64,000 nucleotides of DNA, taken from positions 2,852,001-2,916,000 of the forward strand of contig NZ_CP084463.1 in NCBI RefSeq assembly GCF_020405185.1, in the 5' to 3' direction. This DNA comes from Halomicrobium salinisoli. Its GTDB lineage: Archaea > Halobacteriota > Halobacteria > Halobacteriales > Haloarculaceae. How positions within the stretch are numbered: the first letter of the stretch is position 1; each line of letters begins with the position of its first letter. The translations under genes and the position numbers were made by a program. This document shows positions 25,980 to 35,450 of this stretch, in pieces. The notes below the pieces were generated by a model that was not told the DNA's origin, made no database searches, and saw nothing but the letters and a program-made list of their open reading frames with translations.

Positions 25980-26498
25980 ATGATCGATCCCGAAATCGAA
26001 CCAGCGATCACCCGGGCCGCCCGCACCGTCTCCCCGTCGACGCCGGTGGGGGAGGCCGCAGCGCACCTCCGGGACCCGTCGGTGCCCGCGCTCGTCGTCC
26101 TCGACGAGAGCGACGAGGTCGCCGGAATCGTCACCGAGTCCGACCTCGTGGCGCTGCTGGCGGAGACCGACGACCCCGACGCCGTCGACCAGTGCGTGTC
26201 CGCCCCCGCGACGACGATCAGGCCGACCGCGACCGTTCGCGAGGCGGCCGAGCGGATGCGCGCGGCCGGCGTGAAGCGCCTCCCCGTCGTCGACGGCGGC
26301 GCCTACTGCGGTCTCGTCACGGCGGCGACGCTCACGTGTCGCTCCCTACAGTCGCTCCCGTTCGCTTCCGAGGCCTCCCTGCGGTCGGCCTCGCTGCTCG
26401 CCCCGTACTGCTCGCGGCGCACCCTCGACGTGGAGCGGAGCGACGAACCGCTCGCGGTCGACGCCACGGCGGCCAGAAGCGCCGCCGCCACGGAATGA
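25980..26498 (+). CDS. CBS-pair protein with repeat-derived C-terminal tail
   Basis: The 172-aa protein has two CBS domains at residues 3-120 (VSPSTPVGEAAAHLRD; IRPTATVREAAERMRAAGVKRLPVVDGG), likely binding an adenine nucleotide. The last 50 residues (CRSLQSLPFASEASLRSASLL onwards) are low-complexity and come from a GNA-capped hairpin at 26369-26393, read on its pyrimidine strand. An in-frame ATG at 25932 would add 16 residues. Confidence 0.8.
   Translation: MIDPEIEPAITRAARTVSPSTPVGEAAAHLRDPSVPALVVLDESDEVAGIVTESDLVALLAETDDPDAVDQCVSAPATTIRPTATVREAAERMRAAGVKRLPVVDGGAYCGLVTAATLTCRSLQSLPFASEASLRSASLLAPYCSRRTLDVERSDEPLAVDATAARSAAATE
26369..26393 (-). repeat. GNA-capped hairpin inside the CBS gene
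   Basis: CGAGGCC and GGCCTCG (7 bp) flank the 11-nt module TCCCTGCGGTC, which reads GACCGCAGGGA on the minus strand. The same module caps the hairpin at 62693-62721 on entirely different arms. It lies after the second CBS domain and encodes part of the tail. Confidence 0.75.
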
Positions 26499-26618
26499 GG
26501 GGGCGCGCTCCCGCTGTGATCCCCGCCTCTACCGCGGCTGTGGGGGCATCCGGCGCCCTCGCGTGCGGTGGAGGCCTGGTACTGCCGCCGCGTCCGAAAC
26601 ACGCCGTCGATCTGATCC

Positions 26619-27932
26619 ATGAGCACTGACGCCGACGGTCCGTCGCGATCGACGCTCCGGACCGAGGGCTTCCTCGACGCCGAGGAACTGGCCGCCGCCC
26701 GGTCGGGGATCACCTCGTTCGTCCGCGAGCGCGTCGATCGAGCGGGCGCCGACGGCGTGGTCGTCGGCCTCAGCGGCGGCGTCGACTCCACGCTCAGCGC
26801 GATGCTGGCCGTCGAGGCGCTGGGCAGCGACCGCGTGGTCGGCCTGAGCATGCCCTGTCACAAGACCGACCGGCCGGACTCGAACGAGGCCCGCACCATC
26901 GCCGAGGGGCTGGGCATCGAGTTCGAGGAGGTGTCGCTGCGGCCCCTGCTCGACCAGTTCGAGGAGACGGCTGCGGACGCTCTCGCGGCGACGGACGGCC
27001 GTGGGGCCCCGGACGCGGCCGGCCCGGAGGACCAGCGGAACGCGACCCGGTACGCCGTCGGCAACGCGGTCGCGCGCATGCGCATGCTCAGTCTCTATTA
27101 CGCCGCCAACGCCCGTTCGCTGCTGGTGCTCGGCACGGCCAACCGCACGGAACTGCTCACCGGCTACTTCACGAAGCACGGCGACGGCGGCGCCGACCTG
27201 TTCCCGCTGGGCGGGCTCTACAAGACCGAGGTGCGGGCCCTCGCCCGCCGGGTGGGCGTCCCCAGCCGGATCGTCGCCAAGGCGTCGACGGCGGGGTTCT
27301 GGGCCGGCCAGACCGACGTCGACGAACTGGGCGCACGCTACGCCGACGTCGACGCGCTGCTCCACCGCGTCTTCGACCGCGCACGGCCGGTCGAGGCGGC
27401 CGTCGAGGGCCTCGAGGTCGACCGCGCGACGGCCGACGACCTCCTCGAGCGGTGCACCGACACCTGGCACAAGCGCCGGGCGCCGCCGATCTATCGGGTC
27501 GGACGCCGCCCGGCGGAGACGGACCGCCGTCGGGACCCGACCGGCGCCGAGGCGGTGCCGAACATCCGAGAGACGCCGTGGTCCGGGACCGACGCCGGAG
27601 CGGACGCCGACCCGCTCGACGGCCACGGCCTGGACCGCGACGGGTTGTTCCAGATCCTGTGCGACGAGCGTCGACGCGCGATCCTCTCGGTCCTGTACCG
27701 ACGCGGCGGCGGAATCGCCGTCCCGGACCTCGTCGGGGCGCTTGTAGAGGCGTCCGGAGACGAGCCCGTCTCGCCCCGTCACCGCCAGCAGGTGGCGACC
27801 GCGCTGGTCCACGTCCACCTGCCGCGCCTCGCCGGCGCCGACCTGATCGACTACGACCGACGGGAGCGGACGGTCCGGCTCACCGACGTCGCTGACCGAC
27901 TGGAACCGCTGGTGGCGCCGCTGCTGGCGTAG
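26619..27932 (+). CDS. nadE: NAD+ synthase fused to a DUF7344 winged-helix domain
   Basis: The 437-aa protein joins two parts. Residues 15-293 are a complete NH3-dependent NAD+ synthase: P-loop SGGVDS (52-57), LGTANRTELLTGYFTKHGDGGADLF and FPLGGLYKTEV, ending HKRRAPPIYRV. It amidates deamido-NAD with ATP. After a charged linker, residues 338-425 match DUF7344 (LFQILCDERRRAILSVLY, LVHVHLPRLAGADLIDYDRRERTVRLT), a haloarchaeal winged helix. Archaeal NadE usually ends after the first part. A DNA-binding role responding to NAD status is inferred. Confidence 0.9.
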   Translation: MSTDADGPSRSTLRTEGFLDAEELAAARSGITSFVRERVDRAGADGVVVGLSGGVDSTLSAMLAVEALGSDRVVGLSMPCHKTDRPDSNEARTIAEGLGIEFEEVSLRPLLDQFEETAADALAATDGRGAPDAAGPEDQRNATRYAVGNAVARMRMLSLYYAANARSLLVLGTANRTELLTGYFTKHGDGGADLFPLGGLYKTEVRALARRVGVPSRIVAKASTAGFWAGQTDVDELGARYADVDALLHRVFDRARPVEAAVEGLEVDRATADDLLERCTDTWHKRRAPPIYRVGRRPAETDRRRDPTGAEAVPNIRETPWSGTDAGADADPLDGHGLDRDGLFQILCDERRRAILSVLYRRGGGIAVPDLVGALVEASGDEPVSPRHRQQVATALVHVHLPRLAGADLIDYDRRERTVRLTDVADRLEPLVAPLLA

Positions 27933-27991
27933 AGAGCACCACCTCCGGGTCCGCGCTCTCCGTCGACCGCCACGAAAACGGCCGAGAGCGT

Positions 27992-29671
27992 TCAGTGCCC
28001 GGCCTCGTGGGGGTTCAGCTCCGTCCCGTAGTTCTCTGCGTGGTCGGCGTACTCGATAAAGCGCGGCGCGTCCGGGTCGAAGGGCCGCTCCAGCGAGTCG
28101 AAGGCCTTCTTCTTGTCCCAGCCCTGGAGCTTGCCGACCGCCGAGCGGTCCTCGAGGTCGTGGTAGTCGAGGGCCTCCTCGGTCAGTTCCCAGGCGTCCA
28201 GTCCCTGCTCGGTGCGCACGATGACGGAGGAGTACTCGTCGCTGGAGCCGACCGATCCGACGGTCAGGTCGGCGCAGTAGCCCGTGAAGTCCGCGCACTC
28301 GTCGCAGCCCTTCAGCGCCGCGTCGTGGAAGTGCTCGACGTCCTCCTGCAGGATCATCTCGCCCTCGCGGTCCCAGGCCATCAGCTCGCCGTGGAGGACG
28401 TCCATCTTGCCGATCTCCTCGGGGTCGATGCCGCGCTGCTCCCGGATCTGCTCGCCGATGAGCCGGTGGTAGTTGAAGTTCTTGGTGCACATCAGCGCGA
28501 TCGTGTAGTCGACCGCGCGGACGCCGGCCTCCTGGCCGCCGTACTCCCACTCGAAGTCCTGCAGGGCGCGGATGCCCTCGATCTCGCAGGGCGTCCCCAC
28601 CAGCGCCAGCGACAGGTCTTCGGGATCCTCGTCGGGGAGCTTGTGCTCCCACTGGTCGAGCCCGAGGTTGCCAAGCGCCATCGTCTGGTTGTAGATGGTG
28701 CCGGTGTTCGCGATCAGCTCCTCGGGCGTGGTCGCGAGGAACGACTCGGCCTTCCAGGGCTCGTCGTCGCTCTCCGTCGCGATGAGGGCGCCGTCGATCT
28801 CGCCGGCCTCCAGCAGGCTGATCAGCACGGCCGTGACGACGCCGCCGTCCTGCGATCCCTCGCGCCAGTCGTCCTCGACGCGGGCGGAGAACTCCGTGAT
28901 CGGGTCGCCGGCGCCGGAGACGTTGTCGTCGCCGCCGGTGATCTTCCACTGGCGCTCGTAGCGCAGCCCGCCACGCGGACAGAAGTCCCAGCACATCGAG
29001 CAGCCGGTGCACATCTTGACCAGCTCCGGCAGCCCGTCGTCGCCGATGCCGATGGAGTCGGAGGGACAGGACGCCACGCAGGTGCCACACTGGATGCACC
29101 GCCCCTCGTCGATGACGGCCTCGTCAAGCTCCATGAACCACGTCTTGTCGTCCGGCGTCTCGATGTCGTTCATCTCCCGCCGGATACTGTACGAGGGGGT
29201 CCCGGGCTGAGCGCCCTCGGGCGGATTCACGATCTCGTCCGGCCGCCCGTCCTCGACGTCCTGGCTCTTGCCCTCGGCGGGCTCGGTGAACTCCAGGTCG
29301 TCGAGCTCGCCGTCCGACGAGACGTTGGCGGCTTCAGCACCACCGTCCGCAACCGCTTCGACACTGTCAGCGGTTCGTTCGTCGCCGTGGCCGCCACAAC
29401 CGCACGAACCCCCGCAGCCGCAGCCCTCGTCGGTCGACTCGGCCGCGTCGCCGTGGTCGTGACCGCCGTGCGCGTGGTCGTCGTGCGAGTGGCCGTGGTC
29501 GCCGTGCGCCTCGGGTCCGCTGACGTCGCTGTGGTCGGTACCTGGACCGTCGGGCACGCCGGGCAGGCGTCCCTCGCCGCTGGCGTCGCCGTCGCTGCTC
29601 GCGTGTCGCTCCCTGCGGTCGCTCCCGCTCGCCTTCTCCGAGGACTCCCTCCGGTCGTCCTCGCTAGTCAT
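27992..29671 (-). CDS. F420 hydrogenase/dehydrogenase beta-like Fe-S flavoprotein with His/Cys-rich N-terminus
   Basis: In this 559-aa protein residues 1-34 derive from a GNA hairpin repeat, 55-97 form a His/Gly/Cys-rich metal-binding stretch (GDHGHSHDDHAHGGHDHG and GCGCGGSCGCGG), and 192-232 hold two 4Fe-4S motifs (CIQCGTCVASCP, CTGCSMCWDFCP). Residues 245-530 form the FrhB-type flavin/F420 domain with LVGTPCEIEGIRAL and DECADFTGYCADLTVGSVG. Its start overlaps the siroheme reductase stop by 8 nt, so it is probably the electron donor for that enzyme. Confidence 0.85.
   Translation of the reverse strand: MTSEDDRRESSEKASGSDRRERHASSDGDASGEGRLPGVPDGPGTDHSDVSGPEAHGDHGHSHDDHAHGGHDHGDAAESTDEGCGCGGSCGCGGHGDERTADSVEAVADGGAEAANVSSDGELDDLEFTEPAEGKSQDVEDGRPDEIVNPPEGAQPGTPSYSIRREMNDIETPDDKTWFMELDEAVIDEGRCIQCGTCVASCPSDSIGIGDDGLPELVKMCTGCSMCWDFCPRGGLRYERQWKITGGDDNVSGAGDPITEFSARVEDDWREGSQDGGVVTAVLISLLEAGEIDGALIATESDDEPWKAESFLATTPEELIANTGTIYNQTMALGNLGLDQWEHKLPDEDPEDLSLALVGTPCEIEGIRALQDFEWEYGGQEAGVRAVDYTIALMCTKNFNYHRLIGEQIREQRGIDPEEIGKMDVLHGELMAWDREGEMILQEDVEHFHDAALKGCDECADFTGYCADLTVGSVGSSDEYSSVIVRTEQGLDAWELTEEALDYHDLEDRSAVGKLQGWDKKKAFDSLERPFDPDAPRFIEYADHAENYGTELNPHEAGH
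29639..29663 (-). repeat. GNA-capped hairpin at the siroheme reductase stop codon
   Basis: CGAGGAC and GTCCTCG (7 bp) flank TCCCTCCGGTC, which reads GACCGGAGGGA on the minus strand. The hairpin abuts the reductase stop codon (29664-29666), in the sense orientation, and also encodes residues 3-11 of the overlapping downstream gene. A degenerate relative lies at about 29605-29630. Confidence 0.75.
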
Positions 29672-31400
29672 CGTTGGTCACCTCCCCGCGACCGCCCGTC
29701 TCGTGGGCGGTGCCGCCCGACACGTCGGCGTCGGCGCGCTGCATGATCTCCCGCAGGCGGTCGTTGCCGACGCGGCGGGTCCACTCGTAGAAGCGCTCGC
29801 CGTCCTCGCGCTCGTCGACGTAGGCCTCGAACAGCTGTTCGATGGCCGGGATCACCGCCCGCGCGGGGACGGCGTTCTCGACCCAGTCGATGAACTCGTT
29901 GTCCGCGCCGAGGCTCCCGCCGAGGCCGAAGTCCATCCCCTCGACGATGTCGTCGCCCTCCTCGTTGGTGGTGGTCTCGGGGTCGTCGACGTTCACCGTC
30001 TCGCCGCGGAACCCGATGTCGGCGATCTGGGGCTGGGCGCAGGAGGCCGAGCAGCCGGACATGTGCATCCGGACCACGTCGAGGTCGTCCGGCGTGTCGA
30101 TCGTCCGGTCGAGCGCCTTCGCCCACCGGTAGACCCGGTTCTTCGTCTCGATGATGCCGTAGTTGCAGAACTCCGAGCCGGTACAGCCCACCGCGCCGCG
30201 GGAGAAGGGACCGGGGTCGGGCTCGTACTTGCGGGCGAACGGCTCGTTCAGCAGGTCCCCGACGTTCTCCTCGGGGACGTGGGTGATCAGGAAGTTCTGG
30301 TCGGTCGCCAGCCGGATCGACGCCTCGTCGGTGCCGTACTCCCGCGCGGCGCGGGCGGCCTCGGCGAACTCGTCGCCGCCCATCCGGCCGGCGATGACGT
30401 TGAAGCCGACGTACTTCAGGCCGTCCTCCTTCTGGTCGTGGACGCCGACGTGGTCGCCGGCGTACCCCTCCGTGAGGTCCGTGCCGCGAGAGGGCAGATC
30501 CACCTCGCAGCGGTCCCGGATCGCCGCCTCGAAGGCCTCGGTCCCCATCTGCTGGACGAGGTAGCGCATCCGGCAGACGCCGCGATTCGACCGGTCGCCC
30601 AGCTCCTTGAACGTCTGGGCGACGGCGCGGCAGAACTCGACGGCGTGCTCGGGCAGGACGAAGGCGTCCAGGTGCGAGGCCATCCGCGGGCCGTCCGAGA
30701 GGCCGCCGCCGACCTTCACGTGGAAGCCGTAGTACTGCTCTCCATCTATCTCCTTTTTCGCCGGCGTCAGGCCGACGTCGTTGATCTGGGACTGCGCGCA
30801 GTCCTGCCGACACCCCGTGATCGTCATCTTGAACTTCCGGGGGAGGTTCGCGTACTCGCGGTTCTCCGTGAAGTACTCGGAGACGGCGTCGATGACGGGC
30901 TGGGCGTCGAAGCACTCGTGGTCGTCCAGGCCGGCGGCGGGACAGCCGAGGACGTTCCGGGCGGAGTCCCCGCAGCCCTGGATCGTCGTCAGGCCGACCT
31001 CGTCGTACTTCGCCCAGATTTCGGGGACGTCCTCGACCTCGATCCAGTGCTTCTGGACGTCCTGTCGCGTCGTGATGTCGAGGTACGCGTCGCCCCAGAT
31101 CTCGTTCTGCTCCTCGCCGCCGTGTTCCTCGGGCGCGGCGGCGTACTCCTCGGCCACCTCGCCGATCACCTCGGCCTGTTCGGGCGTCAGGTAGCCGCCG
31201 GGGACCTTCGTGCGCATCATGAAGTAGCCCCGCTGGCGGCCGTGGCTGTACATGCCCGCCCACTTTAGGCGCTCCCACTCGCCGTCGCCGGCCCGCTCCT
31301 CGATCTCGTCGAAAGTCAGCCCCTCCTCGGCGTACTCCCTGACGTCCTCAACGACGTCGAGCGGGTGTTTCTCCTGCTTGTACTGTTCTACTGTATTCAT
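29664..31400 (-). CDS. Ferredoxin-type nitrite/sulfite reductase (siroheme, 4Fe-4S)
   Basis: A 578-aa reductase catalysing six-electron reduction of nitrite to ammonia or sulfite to sulfide. Two half-domain repeats carry GGGLSDGPRMA and GSLGADNEF, and the cluster cysteines are in VGCTGSEFCNYGII (C-x5-C) and MSGCSASCAQPQIADIGFRG (C-x3-C), which bridge siroheme and 4Fe-4S. Nitrite and sulfite enzymes are hard to separate by eye; no nitrate reductase or transporter is adjacent. The ATG at 31400 gives the usual short N-terminus. Confidence 0.9.
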   Translation of the reverse strand: MNTVEQYKQEKHPLDVVEDVREYAEEGLTFDEIEERAGDGEWERLKWAGMYSHGRQRGYFMMRTKVPGGYLTPEQAEVIGEVAEEYAAAPEEHGGEEQNEIWGDAYLDITTRQDVQKHWIEVEDVPEIWAKYDEVGLTTIQGCGDSARNVLGCPAAGLDDHECFDAQPVIDAVSEYFTENREYANLPRKFKMTITGCRQDCAQSQINDVGLTPAKKEIDGEQYYGFHVKVGGGLSDGPRMASHLDAFVLPEHAVEFCRAVAQTFKELGDRSNRGVCRMRYLVQQMGTEAFEAAIRDRCEVDLPSRGTDLTEGYAGDHVGVHDQKEDGLKYVGFNVIAGRMGGDEFAEAARAAREYGTDEASIRLATDQNFLITHVPEENVGDLLNEPFARKYEPDPGPFSRGAVGCTGSEFCNYGIIETKNRVYRWAKALDRTIDTPDDLDVVRMHMSGCSASCAQPQIADIGFRGETVNVDDPETTTNEEGDDIVEGMDFGLGGSLGADNEFIDWVENAVPARAVIPAIEQLFEAYVDEREDGERFYEWTRRVGNDRLREIMQRADADVSGGTAHETGGRGEVTNDD

Positions 31401-31808
31401 ATTGGCCCCTCCAGAGAACCGAGCTGTGTACCTCGAGTCATCAGTGCGACACCGGGGTCGCCCCCGTGCGTGTAACTCAATACACATCACCGACGATCAT
31501 GTACGTCTCCGTGCCGGACACGACTGCCACCGCCCGCCGCTATCGTCATATGTTACCGGCACCCACGACAGGGCCGGTGGAGTCCAGAGCCCACAGACCC
31601 GTCAGTCACCCTACTGCCGGGGTGAAATTACCGCTCGAGGGAGTGTGCGCATCGTCAACACAGATGAAACAGCAGAACCGCAGGACGGGCCCGCTGTATC
31701 CGCCTGCGCGCGGCGGCAACAACAGGATTTTATTGCCTCTTCCGGCGAACGGGAGCGAGACATGCCAGCGGGCAGAGACTTAACTCCGGTGCGGGGCACT
31801 CGAAACCA
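31401..31808. other. Intergenic region with divergent promoters
   Basis: These 408 nt separate the siroheme reductase from the small gene at 31809 and show no supported gene longer than a few dozen codons. On the right, CTTAAC within 31778-31785 is a TATA-like box 25-30 nt before the ATG at 31809. GATTTTATTG at about 31727-31736 is another AT-rich site. The left end should hold the reductase promoter, but no clear operator was found. Confidence 0.45.
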
Positions 31809-31970
31809 ATGAGCGGAGACACATGCGAGCGCACGACGGACGAGGAGCGGGACGAAGCGGAGGAGCGAGCACACCTATCGGACGTCGACGACGGCTGCGG
31901 CTGCGCCGAGGTCTGGGAGCACCTGTCGGAGGAACGCGAGGCCGCGAGCGAAGCGAGCGGCCTCGACTGA
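31809..31970 (+). CDS. Small Cys-rich haloarchaeal protein
   Basis: A 53-aa acidic protein with a CxC site in DVDDGCGCAEVWEHLSEER, a pattern I recall from small haloarchaeal proteins; C6 may join the metal site. The last 11 residues (REAASEASGLD) come from the hairpin at 31938-31964. A TATA-like box about 27 nt upstream supports expression without a leader. Function unknown. Confidence 0.7.
   Translation: MSGDTCERTTDEERDEAEERAHLSDVDDGCGCAEVWEHLSEEREAASEASGLD
31938..31964 (+). repeat. GNA-capped hairpin at the 3' end of the small gene
   Basis: GAGGCCGC and GCGGCCTC (8 bp, perfect) flank GAGCGAAGCGA on the sense strand. The structure ends 4 nt before the stop codon at 31968-31970. Further degenerate GAGCGA copies run to about 32040, between this gene and ftsY. 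Confidence 0.8.
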
Positions 31971-32050
31971 GCGACCGAGAGCGACCGCTAGGAGGCCTCG
32001 CACTGAGCGAGCGACGAAGCCGCGAGCCGCGAAGGAGATGACGCTCTCGA

Positions 32051-33289
<1,239 letters not shown>

Positions 33290-33298
33290 GTCGCTCCC

Positions 33299-33757
33299 TT
33301 ACTCGTCGCCCTGCTCTTCCTGCTGCATCATCTGCTGCATCTGCTGTTGCTGCATCTGCTGGGCCTGCTGCTCCAGCTGCTCCTTCTCGGACTCCAGCTC
33401 CGCGATCTGGGACTCGAGCTCCTCGATCCGGTCGTCGATGGTGTCCTTCTTGGTCTCGAGGCTGTCGACGGCGCCGTCCTGGTCGCGCTCGGCGGAGTAG
33501 CCGCCGCCCAGCGAGACGACGATCTCGTCGATGTCGGCGATCTCGGCGCGGGCGTAGGCGTCGCCGCCCAGCGGCACCTGCACCGTCGCGCCGGACTCGA
33601 GGGTCCCGATGGCCTCGATGGCCTCGTCGATGTCGGTCTGCTCCTCGCGCAGGCTCTCGATCTCCTCCTCGACGGCCTCCTGCTCCTGTTCGATCTGCTC
33701 GATCTCCTGTGCGACCTGCTGCATCTGGCCGCCACCGCCGCCGCCACCCAGGCTCAT
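33299..33757 (-). CDS. pfdA: Prefoldin alpha subunit
   Basis: The 152-aa prefoldin alpha subunit of the hexameric chaperone holds unfolded proteins for the thermosome. Two long coiled coils (residues 10-48 and 95-150, rich in Gln, Glu and Met) flank a beta-hairpin region with LESGATVQVPLGGDAYARAEI and DEIVVSLGGGYSAER. The Gly-rich N-terminus (SLGGGGGGGQ) is common in haloarchaea. Its start overlaps the LX stop by 4 nt. Confidence 0.95.
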   Translation of the reverse strand: MSLGGGGGGGQMQQVAQEIEQIEQEQEAVEEEIESLREEQTDIDEAIEAIGTLESGATVQVPLGGDAYARAEIADIDEIVVSLGGGYSAERDQDGAVDSLETKKDTIDDRIEELESQIAELESEKEQLEQQAQQMQQQQMQQMMQQEEQGDE

Positions 33758-33927
33758 GCTTCCACCTCCTCGACTTCGATCTGCGTGCGCTTGAGGTTGT
33801 GCTGGGAGCCGAACTCGGCGTAGGTGCGCTCCTCGGCGACGTCCTCGTTCGGTGCGTCGACGCCGGTCTCGAATGCCTGCCAGCCCTCTCGAGCCTCGAA
33901 CGAACCCGTCACAGTATACTCGGTCAT
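33754..33927 (-). CDS. rpl18a: 50S ribosomal protein L18Ae (LX, L20e)
   Basis: The 57-aa ribosomal protein LX begins TEYTVTGSFEAREGWQAFE and ends with GSQHNLKRTQIEVEEVEA, both family signatures. The start at 33927 was chosen from the family N-terminus. It normally follows aIF6 directly; here 266 nt intervene. Confidence 0.95.
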   Translation of the reverse strand: MTEYTVTGSFEAREGWQAFETGVDAPNEDVAEERTYAEFGSQHNLKRTQIEVEEVEA

Positions 33928-34097
33928 GTGTTCTCGTGCGGCTGGGGCAGGGAAGTATCTTCCGTCTCCCGGTCTCGCGCCTGCTCGGCCGTTTCGCAGC
34001 GAAAACCCGGGGACTGGAGCCCGTCGTCCGCCAACGAGGGCCGCTCGTTCAGCAAGCGCTCTCGCGAGCGAGACCGGCTCGCGTCCGCGGAGCGAGT

Positions 34098-34163
34098 GAC
34101 GACGACAACGGCAACCACGACATCGACTACGCGGATCTGGTCGACCTCTTCGAGCGGGTCTGA
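34098..34163 (+). pseudogene. Orphan dockerin tail
   Basis: In one plus-strand frame the sequence reads DDDNGNHDIDYADLVDLFERV then stop. This matches the last calcium-binding repeat and end of the dockerins at 20819 (YDYNGNGEIDYADLVDLF) and 22603. There is no start, signal or first dockerin repeat upstream, where the DNA is GAGCGA-type repeat. It is a relic of a dockerin gene 3' end lodged between the aIF6 and LX genes, on the opposite strand. Confidence 0.8.
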
Positions 34164-34193
34164 AAGTCGACGGGAGAACAGCGGCGCGCCGGA

Positions 34194-34859
34194 TCAGTCG
34201 ATGTAGCCCAGCGCGTCCTCGATGCGGCCCAGTTCCGGGCCCGTCGTGTCCCGGCCGACGACGTAGCCGGCGTCGTTGGCCAGCAGGCCCGAGCCGACGA
34301 GCGGCGCGCCGTAGTTGACCGTCCCGATGTCGGCGGGAACGCCCAGCAGCTCCTCGAGGGCGTCGAGTTCGGGGTCGGTGGCCTTGGGGTGACAGAGCAC
34401 CCCGCGGTCGGTCGTGACGGCGGCGGTGCCGACCGTCTCGACGTCGGCCAGCGTCCCGCGCTCGACGGGGACCTCGAGGGCGTCCTCGACGGCCTGAACG
34501 GCCTCCCGCGAGAGGTCGGCGTGGACGTACGCCCCCGCGTCGTTGCAGAGGACGACGTTGCCGGCGGCGTTGATCCGCCCCGGCAGTTCGTACACCGGCA
34601 GGTCCACGGCCTCGGCGATGCGCTCGCGCTCCGTCTCGCGGACGCGACTGGAGACCAGCAGGCCGTTCTCGTTGCCCGTCGCCAGCGCGCCGACGGTGCC
34701 GGACCCGCCGACGGTCGTCGGGACGACCGGGACCTCCAACTCCGCCTCGAGGTCCGCGGCGAGGTCGTCCTCGACGTCGGGACGGACCAGCAGGCACTGG
34801 TCGGTCGCGCGCGCGAAGACGCCGACATACGCCGAACCGGAGAAGGCCGCGCGGAGCAA
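34194..34859 (-). CDS. eif6: Translation initiation factor aIF6
   Basis: A 221-aa anti-association factor that binds the large subunit near L14/L23 and blocks premature joining. The pentameric repeat fold shows in [24 protein letters not shown]-like segments, [20 protein letters not shown] and [24 protein letters not shown]. The start is TTG at 34859, 4 nt after the L31e stop, and gives the family N-terminus [14 protein letters not shown]; no ATG fits. Confidence 0.95.
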   Translation of the reverse strand: MLRAAFSGSAYVGVFARATDQCLLVRPDVEDDLAADLEAELEVPVVPTTVGGSGTVGALATGNENGLLVSSRVRETERERIAEAVDLPVYELPGRINAAGNVVLCNDAGAYVHADLSREAVQAVEDALEVPVERGTLADVETVGTAAVTTDRGVLCHPKATDPELDALEELLGVPADIGTVNYGAPLVGSGLLANDAGYVVGRDTTGPELGRIEDALGYID

Positions 34860-34863
34860 GATT

Positions 34864-35139
34864 CTACGCCGTCTCTGCTTCGACGACGCTCTCGCCCTCT
34901 TCGTCGAAGCGGGCGGCCCGGACGCGGAGCTTCCGCGGCGGGTTCGAGCGGCCCCGCTCCCAGATGGCCTCGTTGATCGAGGGGTCCAGGCGGATGGCGT
35001 CCTCTTCGACCGCGAAGTGCTTGGCCAGGTGCTGGCGGACGATGGACATCGCCCTGTCGGCCCGCTCCTGGCTCGGCGCCGCGTTCGCGTCGCGGAGCGG
35101 AACCGTGACGACCCGCTCCTCGAAGTCGCTCGCGCTCAT
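34864..35139 (-). CDS. rpl31e: 50S ribosomal protein L31e
   Basis: The 91-aa L31e has [49 protein letters not shown] and [11 protein letters not shown]. It lines the exit tunnel opening next to SRP and nascent-chain factors, which fits the operon content. The start overlaps the L39e stop by one nucleotide. Confidence 0.97.
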   Translation of the reverse strand: MSASDFEERVVTVPLRDANAAPSQERADRAMSIVRQHLAKHFAVEEDAIRLDPSINEAIWERGRSNPPRKLRVRAARFDEEGESVVEAETA

Positions 35140-35291
35140 TATTCGTCCGTGCTGCTACGCCGCCAGTTGCGACGCTTGGGGTTGCGCTGCGTTTCGCGGT
35201 CCGTCTTGAGGATGACCCACGCCGGGACGCGACTGTTCTGGTTGTCGAGTTTCGCGAGCCGCTGTTTCTTGGCCTTCGACTTCTTACCCAT
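35139..35291 (-). CDS. rpl39e: 50S ribosomal protein L39e
   Basis: A very short basic ribosomal protein (50 aa) starting [22 protein letters not shown] and ending [14 protein letters not shown], the L39e signature. It opens the operon L39e-L31e-aIF6-LX-pfdA-ftsY. A TATA-like box on the minus strand lies at 35317-35324. Confidence 0.97.
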   Translation of the reverse strand: MGKKSKAKKQRLAKLDNQNSRVPAWVILKTDRETQRNPKRRNWRRSSTDE

Positions 35292-35316
35292 GGTGTAGTG
35301 GATTTCCGGGGCGGGG

Positions 35317-35324
35317 CATAAATG
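35317..35324 (-). promoter_or_regulatory. TATA-like box of the L39e operon
   Basis: On the minus strand CATTTATG lies 26-33 nt upstream of the L39e ATG at 35291. The position fits a leaderless or near-leaderless transcript for the whole ribosomal and SRP-receptor operon. Confidence 0.5.
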
Positions 35325-35450
35325 TGTGTTCTTTCGCGAGCGCCGCCGCCCGCGCCGCGTCGACTGCCGATCGATCCCGCCGTGCGCGCGTTATCAGCCG
35401 CTGGAATCGGAGGCTGAGAGTTATACCGTGGGAGCCGAGAGAGGGGAGGG

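Noticed and set aside
26529..29099. 856-codon minus-strand frame across nadE and the FrhB-like gene
   Set aside because: It is out of frame with the real FrhB-like gene and antisense to nadE; low-complexity Arg/Gly composition.
31466..31783. Possible coding frames upstream of the small Cys-rich gene
   Set aside because: They lack halophile acidic composition, have no recognisable domain and cross the promoter region.
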